Assembly (NCBI RefSeq): GCF_901709675.1
Contig: NC_051107.1
Span: forward strand, 1,123,501 to 1,187,500
Source of the DNA: Syngnathus acus
Taxonomy: Eukaryota > Chordata > Actinopteri > Syngnathiformes > Syngnathidae
Length of the DNA stretch: 64,000 bases
Direction of reading: 5' to 3'
Made by a program: the position numbers and the translations under genes. The notes under the pieces are model-generated. The model saw nothing but the letters and a program-made list of their open reading frames with translations. It had not been told where the DNA came from and ran no database searches. Shown one piece after another: positions 1 to 11,200 of this stretch (its first letter is position 1; each line of letters starts with the position of its first letter).

Positions 1-601
1 CGCCAGCGGACATATTTCTCCGCGAGCTCGCCCGTTTACATTTTTTAACTAAGTGGCAGAGTGACTGATATTGGCGAGCATTCGCCGGCTGTAATTGCAG
101 ACATGTAATTTTTCTTTATGTTAATATACCAGAGTGGGTCCATGGGGGAAATTATTTTAACGACCAGAAAAGTCAATGGGCAACATAGCGGCGCTGTGAG
201 AAAATGTTTGCGGCAAGTCCTTTCTGATATGAAATAATAATGGCGTGGATGGAAATGTGCTCGTTATCGAACCGGCAACACTTAAGAACTCAAGGGGGCC
301 ATTTGCAAATGGTGGTTGCACATGGTATTGATTTATGCAAAATAAATAATGTATGCGGCCGTAAATGGCAAATAACGGTAAAAACAATCGGCAAACATCG
401 GCCATTAGGCTATTATTTTGAGCGATGTTTGAAGAGCCATGATTGGCTGATGTAATCGGTCGGACGATTAATCGGCTGGGCCCTACTCATTAATAATTGT
501 AAACTCTCCTTTTGGCAGTTAACTACGACATTGTACGAAAAAATAAACCATACAGCCTAGAGATAATCCACAAAGTCAAAACACGAGCATGCGACACTGA
601 C
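1..601. other. snd1 intron downstream of the last exon seen
   Basis: This sequence follows the GTCAGT donor of exon 602-805 and should be the intron before the last snd1 coding exon. I looked for the terminal snd1 peptide in the minus-strand frames and did not find it. No RNA gene, transposon end or simple repeat stands out. Confidence 0.6.
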
Positions 602-805
602 CATCTTTTGCAGGTGCTTCTCTTTGCGTACATCTACCATGACCAGACCCTCCTTGACCAGGCCAAGGCCAACGTCGTCCTTGGTGTCGCCAAACTGTAT
701 TGTGACGTGAGGGCATGTGACGCCAGAGTACTCCACGTTGAGCAGGCACTGGCTGTTGTGGATGTCGCGCACCACGCAGTCCACCACGTCAGCCCGGGCA
801 TCTTC
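602..805 (-). CDS. snd1: snd1 exon: C-terminal half of the fifth SN domain
   Basis: 68 codons, phase 0 at both ends, entered through the acceptor TTTTTGTAG and left through the donor GTCAGT. The peptide carries [15 protein letters not shown], then [33 protein letters not shown]. These are the SND1 motifs after the Tudor insert, where the SN5 beta barrel is completed. Human has VVRDIQNTQCLLNVE and KEGLVMVEVRKEK at the same places. The exon is the last one visible. The donor is the weakest of the seven (GTCAGT) but is the only one that keeps the reading frame to the conserved KM/KV end. In snd1 the following exon gives the C-terminal helix and tail. Confidence 0.93.
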
Positions 806-2849
806 CTACAAAAACGGACGAGTCGAATTCAGAAATAATGCCGTGTTCAACCAATATTATACACGACTCAGAAGTTAAAACAAAAACGACATTTTGTCAA
901 GCAGATGCTAAATTTAATAATCTCCGAAAGTAATTAGAAAGTTCTCCCAAGTATCTTAAAAAGGTTGGGCAGTTTGAGCTCATTTCTGTTTTATCACATT
1001 TTAATGTATATTTTCGGCTCCTCATGCTAACTAACCAATGATAGCTAAATCAAAAACACTGGAAAACAAAAAGAAAAAGCCATCGCCACTTTAAGCCCAT
1101 CAATCTCCTCCCTCCCCTCCTGCCCTGGTCTTGTCTCCATGGTAACCCCTTTCCAGCAAACTGCCCTTGGATGTGTGTTTGTGTGTGTGTGGGGGGGGGG
1201 CATTTCTGAATGTGCACTCAGATATTTGATTAGGTAAAAGATAACGAGTCCTTCTGAAAAGTGTGACGGTGTAAATGACAGCAATCAACAATCAAAATGG
1301 ACACATTGAGTTGTACCTAAACAAGTGTCCAGCGTGACCATTTTTTTGTTGTTGATTTGGTTCTCGTGCTACAGCTTCCTTAGTTTGTTTTGATCTATTT
1401 TTTTTTAAATCATTTTAGATCTGATAGAAATTCAACTTTCTAATCAACTGTTGACCTATTAAGGATATTTGAGTTTGTGCTGTTTCAGAATGTACTCAAA
1501 AGTCAAACAAAAACAACCAACGTGTTTAACCAACGTTTACCAAAAGTTCGTTTGAATGTTTGCGTAAAGGCTAATACCAAAGTATTAAGAGGCTTGTTTA
1601 TGCAAAGTTCTTTCAGCTTTTTAACGGGTTGTTTTTCCTCCGTCGGTTGTCATGGTGGTTACACAAAAGTGTCTTTTTCACTTGAACTCAAATGAACTGA
1701 AACGAAGTGTTTCTTTGGTTACATCAGTATGTAGAAGCTAAAAATAGTAAAGCACAGATAAGGATGTCAAATAATTTTCTAAAAGTTGTTTTGGAGGCTG
1801 ACTGGAATGCTGGATGACTTTTTGACTCCCATTTCGGGGGGAAATTTCTCTTTCCTGTCAACGACGTTATGTCTCTAACTCGTTCAAATCGAAAGAGTCC
1901 CAATTAAAGCACTTGTTGATGCTTGATGGTCTCAGCCGTTCTAATGTGCAAATGTTTTCATGACATTCAGAGTGCTCGAGTAAAAAATCCTCTTAAAAGC
2001 CAGAATGTCGTTGACTTTAATCGCTAATTAATTGACATTTTGTGTTTGTTGTAGAACTTTCACTTGGTTTGATTTATGGAGTCAGTGCGACTTAGCAGTG
2101 CGGCTTTGACAAGGCCGTCTTATTTAAAGAAAATAATAATCATTGATTTTGTAGTACGTCACCTTTATAAGCGAGCTACTTTGATAAATTAACCCAACTG
2201 AGTGCAGCCGGTCAACAGAATCAGCGTTGTCGTGGCAACAATGCCCAGCGTCGCTGACTTTTCAAAAGGTGACTGCTTTTATTTCTGTCCAAAAGCAACA
2301 GCTGGAGAGAGTGATGTTTATTTGCCGCGCGGCGTGAACTCTCCGCACCCGGGAAATGGACGCCTGAGTGTACGCCTTTGCGGAGGTGAGGGTCGCACAA
2401 GAAGATAAGGTGGGTGCGACTTGGCCAGCCGAGAGCGACTGTCAGCTTGCAAGTGTGTGTGTGTGTGTGTGTTTGCAGTATAGGTGACGCCTGTGAGCGC
2501 TGCAACAGATGGGCCACTTTAGCCGTCAGGAGATCCCACGTGACAGCATGCTTCAACACTCAACACACACAAAGACACCAAGTGACCAAGCACATTTTGG
2601 ATACATACACCATGTTTATAATTATGCAAATGGGACTTTTTTTGCCCAGATTTTTATAGTCTATGCTAATGGCCTCATCAAGTCATTAAAACATAATCAG
2701 AATGTTTTTAAACAAACCTTTCTGTGATAACAGGTTTTTTTTCTAAAATTAAAAACATCTAAACAGGTCACGTTAGATTCTAACATTGGGGCTTTCTTTG
2801 AGAGCAGCTTGGAGATTTTTTCCATCCGTTTTTTTTTATTTTTATTCAA
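806..2849. other. snd1 intron, left part, no gene recognised
   Basis: AT-rich intronic DNA. Short GT runs lie near 1172-1190 and 2454-2472, with a G run next to the first. Short ORFs on both strands show no family resemblance and cross these simple repeats. Nothing else is supportable. Confidence 0.5.
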
Positions 2850-2982
2850 TGTTTTACCAGGTAAGCCAATTGAGAACACTTTCTCATTTACAATGGCGAC
2901 CTGAAGGCAAGGTGTGTGAAGTGTCTTGCCCAAGGACACAACGACATGTGACTGACAGAGCTGGGATCGAACCGCCAACCCT
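2850..2982 (-). repeat. SINE, 3' part (interrupted by the LINE at 2983-5167)
   Basis: On the minus strand this begins with a pol III B-box-like stretch, GGTTCGATCCC, just after the target duplication. It continues with the CCTTGGGCAAGACACTTC block typical of teleost SINE bodies, and ends near 2850 in a CTCAATTGGCTTACCTGG segment followed by an A-rich tail. Its 5' head is at 5168-5223, on the far side of the inserted LINE. Joining the two at the 11-bp duplication gives one continuous SINE. Confidence 0.75.
2972..2982. repeat. target-site duplication, left copy
   Basis: CCGCCAACCCT here is repeated exactly at 5168-5178. The two copies bracket the LINE. The match stops at both outer edges, so this is an 11-bp duplication of SINE sequence made by the LINE insertion. 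Confidence 0.8.
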
Positions 2983-2983
2983 T

Positions 2984-3073
2984 CATCCATCCATCCATCC
3001 ATCCATCCATCCATCCATCCATCCATCCATCCATCCATCCATCCATCCATCCATCCATCCATCCATCCATCCA
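2984..3073 (-). repeat. (GATG)n tail of the LINE
   Basis: About 90 bp of perfect CATC/ATCC tetranucleotide repeat. It sits between the SINE target duplication and the LINE body, in the position of a 3' tail. Rex3/RTE-type fish LINEs are known to end in short GATG-like tandem repeats rather than poly(A). Confidence 0.85.
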
Positions 3074-3084
3074 TCTTCTTCCGC

Positions 3085-4902
3085 TTATCCGGGGTCGGGT
3101 CGCGGGGGCAGCAGCTTTAGGAGGGACTCCCAGACTTCCCTCTCCCCAGCCACTTCATCCAGCTCATCCCGGGGGATCCCAAGGCGTTCCCAGGCCAGCT
3201 GAGAGACATAGTCTCTCCAGCGCATCCTGGGTCGTCCCCGGGGTCTCCTACCGGTAGGACATGCCCGGAACACCTCTCCAGGGAGGCGTCCAGGAGGCAT
3301 CCTGATGAGATGCCCGAGCCACCTCATCTGGCTCCTCTCAACGTGGAGGAGCAGCGGCTCTACTCTGAGTCTCTCCCGGATGACCGAGCTTCTCACCTTA
3401 TCTCTAAGGGAGAGCCCGGACACCCTGTGGAGGAAACTCATTTCGGCCGCTTGTATCCTGGATCTCGTTCTTTCGGTCATGACCCATAGCTCGTGACCAT
3501 AGGTGAGGGTAGGAGCATAGATCGACCGGTAAATCGAGAGCTTTGCCTTTTGGCTCAGCTCTCTCTTCACCACGACGGACCGGTACAGAGTCCGCATTAC
3601 TGCCGACGCTGCACCGATCCGCCTGTGGATCTCGCGCTCCATCCTGCCCTCACTCGTGAACAAGACCCCAAGATACTTGAACTCCTCCACTTGGGGCAGG
3701 ATCTCATCCCCGATCCGGAGAGGGCATTCCACCCTTTTCCGACCGAGGACCATGGTCTCGGATTTGGAGGTGCTGACCCTCATCCCGACCGCTTCACACT
3801 CGGCTGCGAACCGCTCCAGTGAGAGCTGGAGATCACGGCCTGAAGAAGCCAATAGCACCACGTCATCTGCAAAAAGCAGAGACGCGATGCTGAGGTCCCC
3901 AAACCGGACACCCTCAACGCCTCGGCTGCGCCTAGAAATTCTGTCCATAAAAATTATGAACAGAATCGGTGACAAAGGGCAGCCTTGGCGGAGTCCAACC
4001 CTCACTGGGAACGAATCCGACTTACTGCCGGAAATGCGGACCAAACTCTGGCATCGGTGATACAGGGACCGAACCGCCCTCATCAGTTGGCTCGGCACCC
4101 CGTACTCCCGAAGCACCCTCCACAGAACCTCCCGAGGGACACGGTCGAACGCCTTCTCCAAGTCCACAAAACACATGTGGACTGGTTGGGCGAACTCCCA
4201 TGCACCCTCGAGGATCCTGCCGAGGGTGTAGAGCTGGTCCACTGTTCCACGGCCAGGACGAAAGCCACACTGCTCCTCCTGAATCCGAGGTTCGACCTCC
4301 CGGCGGACCCTCCTCTCCAGCACCCCTGAATAGACCTTACCAGTGAGGCTGAGGAGTGTGATTCCCCTGTAACTGGAACACACCCTCCGGTCCCCCTTCT
4401 TAAAGAGGGGAACCACCACCCCAGTCTGCCAATCCAGAGGCACCGTCCCCGATGTCCACGCAATGCTGTAGAGGCGTGTTAGCCATGACAGCCCCACAAC
4501 ATCCAGAGCCTTTAAAACTCCGGGCGGATCTCATCCACCCCCAGGGGCCTTGCCCCCGAGGAGTTTTTTAACTACCTCAGTGACTTCGACCCCAGAGATT
4601 GGAGAGTCCGCCTCAGAGTCTCCAGGCCCTGCTTCCACAATGGAAGGCGTGTCGGTGGAATTGAGGAGGTCTTCGAAGTATTCTCCCCACCGACTCACAA
4701 CGTCCCGAGTCGAGGTCAGCAGCACGCCATCTCCACTGTAAACAGTGTTGACTGTGCACTGCTTCCCCCTCCTGAGACGCCGGATGGTGGACCAGAATTT
4801 CTTCGAAGCCGTCCGGAAGTCATTTTCCATGGCCTCGCCAAACTCCTCCCACGCCCGGATTTTTGCCTCAGCAACCGCCGAAGCCGCGTTCCGCTTGGCC
4901 AT
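3085..4902 (-). pseudogene. LINE reverse transcriptase, broken by frameshifts
   Basis: The main open part is 470 codons (4497 to 3085), with the RT motifs FVDLEKAFDRV (about residue 110), RQGCPLSPILF (about 170) and the catalytic FADDVVLLASS (about 209). It then runs through the C-terminal RTE-like region (ELSQKAKLSIYRSIYAPTLTYG) to PPRPDPG and a stop. The upstream part, 4902 to 4531 (WEEFGEAMENDFRTASKKFW, LLGGKAPG), is in the same phase but ends at a TGA. Between them an extra G in a G run is followed by a one-base loss about 20 bp later, so the frame is lost and regained. A third break near 4915 separates the segment reaching 5167 (RWWTPAVRDAVKLKKESYR). No endonuclease domain remains. The copy is most likely inactive. 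Confidence 0.85.
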
Positions 4903-5167
4903 CCGGTACCTGTCAGGCCAAAACCGCCCGATAGGACTCCTTCTTCAGCTTGACGGCATCCCTTACCGCCGGTGTCCACCAGCGGGTTCGGGGATTGCCG
5001 CCACGACAGGCACCAACGACCTTACGGCCACAGCTCCGGTCGGCTGCCTCAACAATGGAGGCGCGGAACATGGTCCACTCGGACTCAATGTCCCCCGGGA
5101 CGTGGGAAAAGCTCTGCCGGAGGTGGGAGTTGAAGCTCTTCCTGACAGGGGATACTGCCAGACGTTC

Positions 5168-5178
5168 CCGCCAACCCT
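5168..5178. repeat. target-site duplication, right copy
   Basis: Exact second copy of CCGCCAACCCT (see 2972-2982), at the 5' end of the LINE. Confidence 0.8.
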
Positions 5179-5223
5179 CCAGTTACTAAATGACCCACTC
5201 TACTGCCTGAGCCACAGCCGCCA
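5179..5223 (-). repeat. SINE, 5' tRNA-like head
   Basis: On the minus strand this reads GGCGGCTGTGGCTCAGG, then AGTAGAGTGG, an A-box-like start typical of tRNA-derived fish SINEs. It stops inside the B-box region where the LINE inserted. The remainder is at 2850-2982. Confidence 0.75.
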
Positions 5224-5932
5224 CAGTCCGTTGAACTTGTTAATTTTTAGACAGCATCTGCTTGAATCATTTGTTTTGTATTAATGATATTGTTTGGTTA
5301 TTTGAAAAATAAATGTTAAAGTGACATTTTCTTTTTAGATTTATTGGTACAAAAATTAACCTCTGCTACCACAACAAATAGAACAAAAGTACCGAAGATT
5401 GGTGCCAATGAGTACTGGTATCAAGTCCCACGTACTGTGAATCAGAACCCAATCGGTTCAAATGTGAATGTGACCCCCAGAATCTAAAGACAACATTCTG
5501 ATTGATACTACAATTGTGAATTCATCTGAAAATCCAGAGAAAACTGGTTACTTTGATTTTATATTTATATTCTTAAAAATATTTTTTTAAATATGCAAAA
5601 AATAATAATAAAGCAATATTTTTATGGATAAATAATTATAACAAATTGCACTTGAAAATTAAAAATAATATAGAATATTAAGATAGGTTAAATAAAAATG
5701 ATACCAATACTGAAGGATGTTTATGTATTGACGGGTATAATAAATGAGAAGTGGTTTGGAAAGACAGAAATATAAAATAAACAAAAAATACATTCATAAA
5801 CATGATCCTCCTCAACCTTGCGTGTCTTGTTCAAATTTGAGCGTGTTGAATTGTGTTTGTACCCACTCAATGTCAAATGGATTTGGTTATGCTGTTCCGC
5901 CCCAAAACAGAACATCTATTTTTGTTACTTAC
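5224..5932. other. snd1 intron, AT-rich, no gene recognised
   Basis: A/T-rich DNA with several TAATAA and poly(A/T) stretches at 5560-5700. A GTACCGAAGATTGGTGCC segment at 5390 looks like part of a dispersed fish repeat, but its ends cannot be set. No coding support. Confidence 0.45.
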
Positions 5933-6046
5933 GTCCTGCGGCACCTGGATGTAGGCGAGGGCGTACTCTGTAGCCTGTGCCGGCAGCGTTCTGGTGCTGA
6001 AGGCGGGCGGGATGGTGGCGAGGCGGGTGGACGACACGGTTTCTCT
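5933..6046 (-). CDS. snd1: snd1 exon: link from Tudor to SN5
   Basis: 38 codons, phase 0 on both sides, acceptor GTTGCCAG, donor GTAAGT. The peptide opens [16 protein letters not shown] directly after the Tudor end (YGN) and contains [20 protein letters not shown]. Human SND1 has REVLPSTRLGTLSPAF and [20 protein letters not shown] there. It covers the last Tudor strand and the helix that returns to the SN5 fold. It abuts exon 602-805 in the protein with no missing residue. Confidence 0.95.
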
Positions 6047-6463
6047 CTGGCAACGACACATATTGATTGTGTTTATTATCGTCATTTGTGTCAAGCTTCC
6101 AATTCGGGGCCGGGTGTCAGCTGGGGGTACACGAGGCTTTGGCAGCTGCCGGAGAGCCCGGAGTCAAAAAGCCGACGCGCGCCAGTCAAGTACACGCTGA
6201 GACAATACGGCAGCCGTGACAATTAGCCCTGATTGCTGTGATTATGCCTCTGAATAAAGACATTTGAGTAATAAATGAGGCAGAGCTGTGAAAATAACTT
6301 TTTTGTGTCTGTGTGGGAGGGGGGGGTATGATCCCCCCTCCCCACAATGGAAATGGCATGTTGCAAATGATGACAATTAGTAGCTCACGCTGTGTGTGTT
6401 TTTTTAGTCACTAGCAATTTGAATTTAGTTCCCCAAGAAAGTTGAATTTTAAGTGATATCTTC

Positions 6464-7234
6464 TACAGGACTGTCTCAGAAAATTAGAATATTGTGATAA
6501 AGTTCTTTATTTTCTAAAATGCAATTTAAAAAAAAAAAGTCATACATTCTGGATTCATTACAAATCAACTGAAATATTGCAAGCCTTTTATTATTTTATT
6601 AATGCTGATTATGGCTTACAGCTTAAGAAAACTCAAAAATCCTATCAAAATATTAGAATATTTCCTCAGATCAAGTAAAAAAAAAAAAAGATTTATAACA
6701 GCAAAACAAAATCAAACATTTGAAAATGTCTATTAATGCACTCAGTACTTGGTTGGGAATCCTTTTGCACGGATTACTGCATCAATGCGGCGTGGCATGG
6801 AGGCAATCAGCCTGTGGCATTGCTGAGGTGTTATGGATGCCCAGGATGCTTCAATAGCGGCCTTTAGCTCCTTAGCATTGTTGGGTCTGGTGTCTTTCAG
6901 CTTCTTCTTCACAATACCCCACAAATTCTCTATGGGGTTCAGGTCAAGGGAATTGGCAGGCCAATCAAGGACAGTAATGCCATGGTCAGTACACCATTTA
7001 CTGGTGGTTTTAGCACTGTGGGCAGGTGCTAGATCATGCTGGGAAATGAAATCATCATCTCCATAGAGCTTTTCAGCAGACGCCATAATCAGCAATATCA
7101 AATAATAAAAGGTTTGCAATATTTCAGTTGATTTGTAATGAATCCAGAATGTATGACATTTTTGTTTTTTTAATTGCATTTCAGAAAATAAAGAACTTTA
7201 TCACAATATTCAAATTTTCTGAGACATTCCTGTA
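6464..7234. mobile_element. Tc1/mariner-type element, internally deleted
   Basis: The ends read TACAGGACTGTCTCAGAAAA on the left and, in reverse complement, TACAGGAATGTCTCAGAAAA on the right, inside a TA duplication (6464-6465 and 7233-7234). The inverted similarity continues inward for about 150 bp with few mismatches, including a shared CATACATTCTGGATTCATTA block and, at the inner edge, TGCTGATTATGGC. Between the arms lies only the 3' third of a transposase gene on the minus strand. It is therefore an internal-deletion derivative that could move only with a transposase supplied in trans. It sits in the 1.9-kb snd1 intron between exons 5933-6046 and 7923-7992. Confidence 0.9.
6742..7086 (-). 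pseudogene. C-terminal fragment of a Tc1-type transposase
   Basis: An open stretch of about 114 codons from an in-frame ATG (MASAEKLYG). It holds the second and third catalytic acidic residues of the DDE domain: D in HDLAPAH and E in NPIENLW. They are separated by exactly 34 residues (DD34E spacing). The end, RIDAVIRAKGFPTKY, is a normal Tc1-type C terminus. The N-terminal DNA-binding domains and the first catalytic Asp are absent, removed by the internal deletion. The stretch has no stop or frameshift. It cannot be an active transposase alone. Confidence 0.9.
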
Positions 7235-7787
7235 TACAGATACAGAATCCTATGGACGCATTCCCGTATATTGCAGCTCAAAGCAACACGAGCAAATGTT
7301 TCACCAATCAATGAGCTCCTAAAATAAATGCTTGAATTCTCTTAAATGGGTGACATGAACAAGATAGCACAGTGTGACAAAAAAGTCTGTCCGAAAAAGC
7401 GCGCCGCTCCTTTAACGAGGCGCGTATATTAGACTAACGCAATCAAGTGCACTCTAGAGTCGAGAGGGAGAACACCTTCAACGTTTGCTACCAATCAAGC
7501 GCCTTCAGATTTATTGACGTCGTATTAGAGACTCGCACGGCTGTTGTAAATGTGTCTCTTTTGAAGGAAAAAGGAGACAAAAGCCCTTTGTCGGAGTGGA
7601 CAGAGACAAGGTGATGCCCCAATGCATTGTGGGAAGTGACCCAGAGCACACTGGATAACGAACGAGGAAGAAGTACCTTGGGTGATGCCGTAAAAGTGCA
7701 CTGGTTCGCGAAATGAGTCACACCCAGCCATAATTCAGGAATGAGGTTTTAGAATTATCTCAGTTTTCCAATACAACCATCGCGCTA

Positions 7788-7832
7788 AGCATAGCATAGC
7801 ATAGCATAGCATAGCATAGCATAGCATAGCAG
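7788..7832. repeat. (ATAGC)n pentanucleotide microsatellite
   Basis: Eight or so perfect tandem copies of ATAGC, 90 bp from the snd1 exon at 7923. Confidence 0.9.
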
Positions 7833-7922
7833 GAAAACTCAAATCAAAGCGGTCCAACTCATTTTTCGAATGTGCTAACTATGTAATAAATAGTTAAAGA
7901 AATACTGTTTTCCGTCACTTAC

Positions 7923-7992
7923 GTTGCCGTAGTCGATGTAGAAGACGTGCACTTTTGCCGCCGACTCTACTTTCTCCACTCGGGCTCTGTAC
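7923..7992 (-). CDS. snd1: snd1 exon: Tudor domain, aromatic cage
   Basis: 70 bp. It begins with the third base of a Trp codon split across the upstream intron and gives [20 protein letters not shown], then YGN, ending in phase 0. The acceptor is CCCTGCAG and the donor GTAAGT. In human SND1 the Tudor cage that binds symmetric dimethylarginine is formed by F740, Y746, Y763 and Y766 with N768. The four residues that fall in this exon (the Y after W, Y-x-x-Y and the final N) are all kept. The methylarginine-binding role therefore appears preserved. Confidence 0.95.
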
Positions 7993-8145
7993 CTGCAGGG
8001 GATAATATTCCTGTCATTATTCTCTTCGCTTCGCAATTGCATGTTTTCCACCTGGAGACAACTCTGGTTATTATATTGCAACCACAAACGCATGAGCTGA
8101 TTGGAGCGGTCCATAGTGAAGTCCTGCTTTGATTCCGACACCTAC

Positions 8146-8269
8146 CATTCACCATCGGCGAACTTGGCTATGCAGAATTCGCCCCGGCGCGGAGCGTAGG
8201 CTCCTTCTACGGGGGGCTGGGTGGCGAGCTCTGCTCGCATGCTCTCCATCAGACTCTCCAGCTGGCTTC
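8146..8269 (-). CDS. snd1: snd1 exon: N-terminal part of the Tudor domain
   Basis: 124 bp, acceptor CCCCGCTAG, donor GTAGGT. It completes a Gly codon (G then GA), continues [20 protein letters not shown] and [20 protein letters not shown], and ends with TG of the split Trp. Human has [20 protein letters not shown] and [15 protein letters not shown]. The cage Phe of KF is present. A 153-bp intron, the shortest seen here, separates it from exon 7923-7992. Confidence 0.95.
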
Positions 8270-11200
8270 CTAGCGGGGCACAAAGTGATTGACAAGAGAG
8301 AGATGTTGGGTGAAGCTATTTCGGTTCAATCATAGGGTAATTTATCAGGATTTCAAGAAAACCGGGAAGGTAAGCACTTCAAGAGGTCCAGCAACCTACC
8401 GAGACAAGGTCCCAAAATAGCTCAGAACCAATTTGCTAGGAACACTGAAGCAGCAAAAAAAAAATCTGGAGTTTTGGTATGCTGCTCATACTGAATGCTT
8501 GCATGTGGTTGGAAAGTGTGTCGAGTCTGCAGATGCATGAATCAAAGATGCTTGTTAGCCAAAGAGCCTCAATGTCAGAATACAGACATAATATTAGATA
8601 AGTTCCTTTGGAAAAGGCGCCCGAGTCGCAGATGTAAACACATGGCAAGTTGCATGGCAATGAGTCTTGCAATTACTCCCACATTGCGTTTCTTAAATCT
8701 GGCGGGTTAATGCTATGCGCCCTCATTTCAATCTGCCCCCAGGTTACCTTCGCAAACGCAATGTTTGTTTTTGGAAGACGCACCCAGCGCATTTGCTCGG
8801 GTCATTTGCGGCGACCGCGTGTCGTCATTAACACCTTGAGCGGGGAGCGTATATAAATAGTTACGGCAGGGTTATCTTCGTCAAGACAGGCGGCATAATT
8901 TTATTAACTTCAATCGGGGCTTTGCAAGGATCGGGAGCCATTTTGGAGAGCGGGGCTACGTCAACGATTTACAAAATGGCGTCAATCTTTTTGACGTATC
9001 TATTTCCGCTTTGTGTCCAAAGGGACGGATACATGAACCTTGAGAGAATGCTATTGGTTCTATTTATGTAAATGACAAAGCACGTCCAGATGGAGAATAA
9101 AATGGACAACGCAGAACTCAGTTTTGGGATAAAACTACAAAGCAAAAAATATAATACAGTAATCCCTCGTTTATTGCGGATAATTGGTTCCAAAAACCAC
9201 CCGCAGTAAGTGAAATCCACGAAGTACGGTCACCAACAAGCATTTGGAGCAATCGGCCGACTTCCTCACATGCTTCCTCAATTTCGAAGTTTTATTTTGA
9301 CTTTTTAATTGTTTTTCAATTTGGAAAAAAATCCGCTATGTAGTGAAGCCGGGATAAACGAAACGCGAAGTAGTGAGGGATCACTGTAATAATAATTCAC
9401 CAAGCTTGTAAGTTGGACTCAACTTTCTACATTGACTTCTGAGTGAGTTTACAGCGTCCAACGCCACCTCGGGGCCATAAATAGCCGGCGCCTTGGCCGC
9501 CAGCGCTAACATGATTATTACAGCTTGGAGTGATGCAGTCAAAGGCCGCTGACAAGCGTCGCCATGGTTCGCCGCCTTTAACGAGACGATTTATGACCCC
9601 TCGCGTGCTTCTGGAGATTCACTCCGGCCACTTCCCGAGTCAAGTCCTGTCACGTCTGCTCCCAACATAAATCCATCACGGTCAATGTCTCAGAGATATT
9701 CAGCGCCTTCAAACCAAACATGGATACCCTTGATTGGGAAAATGTGAAGGACTCCTGCTAATTACAACACAGATAATTCGCCTAACGGTGAGTGAGATTT
9801 GTTGCTGTTGAAATATATTAAAAAACGACTAAAATAAAAAATCGTTTGGTCTTTCAACCCTAAACAGGATCGATTAGGCTTTCCCGGCTGGCTCCATCCT
9901 GTCGAATGCGTGTTTTCTGACATAAAGAACCCTCAGACCTGGTTGCCTCTTGGCTCGCATTATTCACACTTCCGCCTTCTACGCAGAGCAGCTGTTCATC
10001 ACCTAATGAAGCCCCCTCCCCCTCCCCTTCCCCAACGGCCCGTCCGCTTCCAGGCAGGTCGCTCTTCAAAGCCTGAAACCCCTTTCCCCATCTTTTTTTA
10101 ATCTCGACTGTTGACTTGGAATATATTTCAGGCGTTATGCGGCGGGCGATTCATCAATGGGGAAGCGGCGAGCCTGTTGCTCTTTTGGCCTTATGTCTTA
10201 TCGGGATTATTTACCTGCTTTGGCTTTAATGACTTTCATACATGGCGCTTAATAGAATCCCACGCAGCCTTGGGATGTGCGGAAAAAGGCCACGGGAGTC
10301 CCAAGTGGGCTGCCCCGCTCTCTCTGCAAGGATGTTACGCTTAGATCTCGAGCTATAATTTTCTTCCATACATCACATTATTTTTCTCTCTCGATGTGAC
10401 AAACTGAAATGTTTGCATTTGTCTGTCTTATGTTTGCATTTTTTTTTTTTTTAAAATCACCGCTGGATTAATTTGCCTGGAGCACACATTGGCCATCAAA
10501 CATTGATCATGTGATCGCTACTAAGCTGTTGTTGCAGCGCAAATTGTCACGATTGAGCTTTATCCTCCTTAGCGGGATGCTCGCTCGTTTAATTAGAACG
10601 CGCTTATTCTCTAAGTCAACATTCACTCAACTACGAGGACTACGACTTGGTGTCTTTGATAAACAGCTGATGTGGCATCCAATATTCAGACTGCAGGCAC
10701 ACACACCATGCCGCTAAATACTTAATAGGCTATATTTAGCACATTATTGTTGTTGTGGTTTTTTAATGAGGTTGGCAGCGGAAAAGTAGGGGTTTCTATT
10801 TGCCGGTCGCATTTACTTGGAGTGGCCCGTGTCTTTGGAGTGCGCAAGGTCGCAGAGATCTATGCGGGTCCCCCACTCCAGACAGTAATTACATATAGCC
10901 TACAGAGAGAGAGGCCAACGCCGAGGGAAGAAGAAAAAAAAAAAACTTGGGCGGGGTTGGAATGGTGTGATAGCCCTTTGAAGGGGAGATAATGTGTGTG
11001 GGGAGGAAAGTGAGACAATGCCAGATAAATGAGTACATTAACAGATAAAGAGCCGTCCAATGAAGTGAGGATTAAGGCGCGCAATCCCTCACGCTTGCTG
11101 GCGATTTGGCAAAGAAGAAGAAAAAAAACCCCGCTCCAAACGTGAAATTAATCACTTATCGAGCGCGTGTAAAGATAGCCATGCATGAAGAAAGCTGCAC

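Larger units (their letters stand above)
2983..5167 (-). mobile_element. 5'-truncated Rex3/RTE-like LINE
   Basis: A 2.2-kb non-LTR retrotransposon copy, 3' end on the left. It contains the region upstream of reverse transcriptase (RT), the RT domain and the C-terminal domain, followed by a GATG-repeat tail. The apurinic endonuclease domain expected upstream is missing, so the copy is 5' truncated at 5167. Exact 11-bp direct repeats flank it. I recognise the protein as the very common teleost RTE-like LINE ORF. The clade name rests on the RT, the tail type and the absence of RNase H, not on a tree. Confidence 0.85.

Noticed and set aside
1-600. Search for the terminal snd1 exon
   Set aside because: None of the minus-strand frames gives the expected C-terminal peptide; it must lie outside the window.
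2697-3202. Overlapping ORFs on both strands made of MDGW or HPSI repeats
   Set aside because: They are translations of the (GATG)n LINE tail, not genes.
5744-6226. 160-codon ORF on the + strand
   Set aside because: It runs antisense over the snd1 exon at 5933-6046, whose conservation explains the coding signal.
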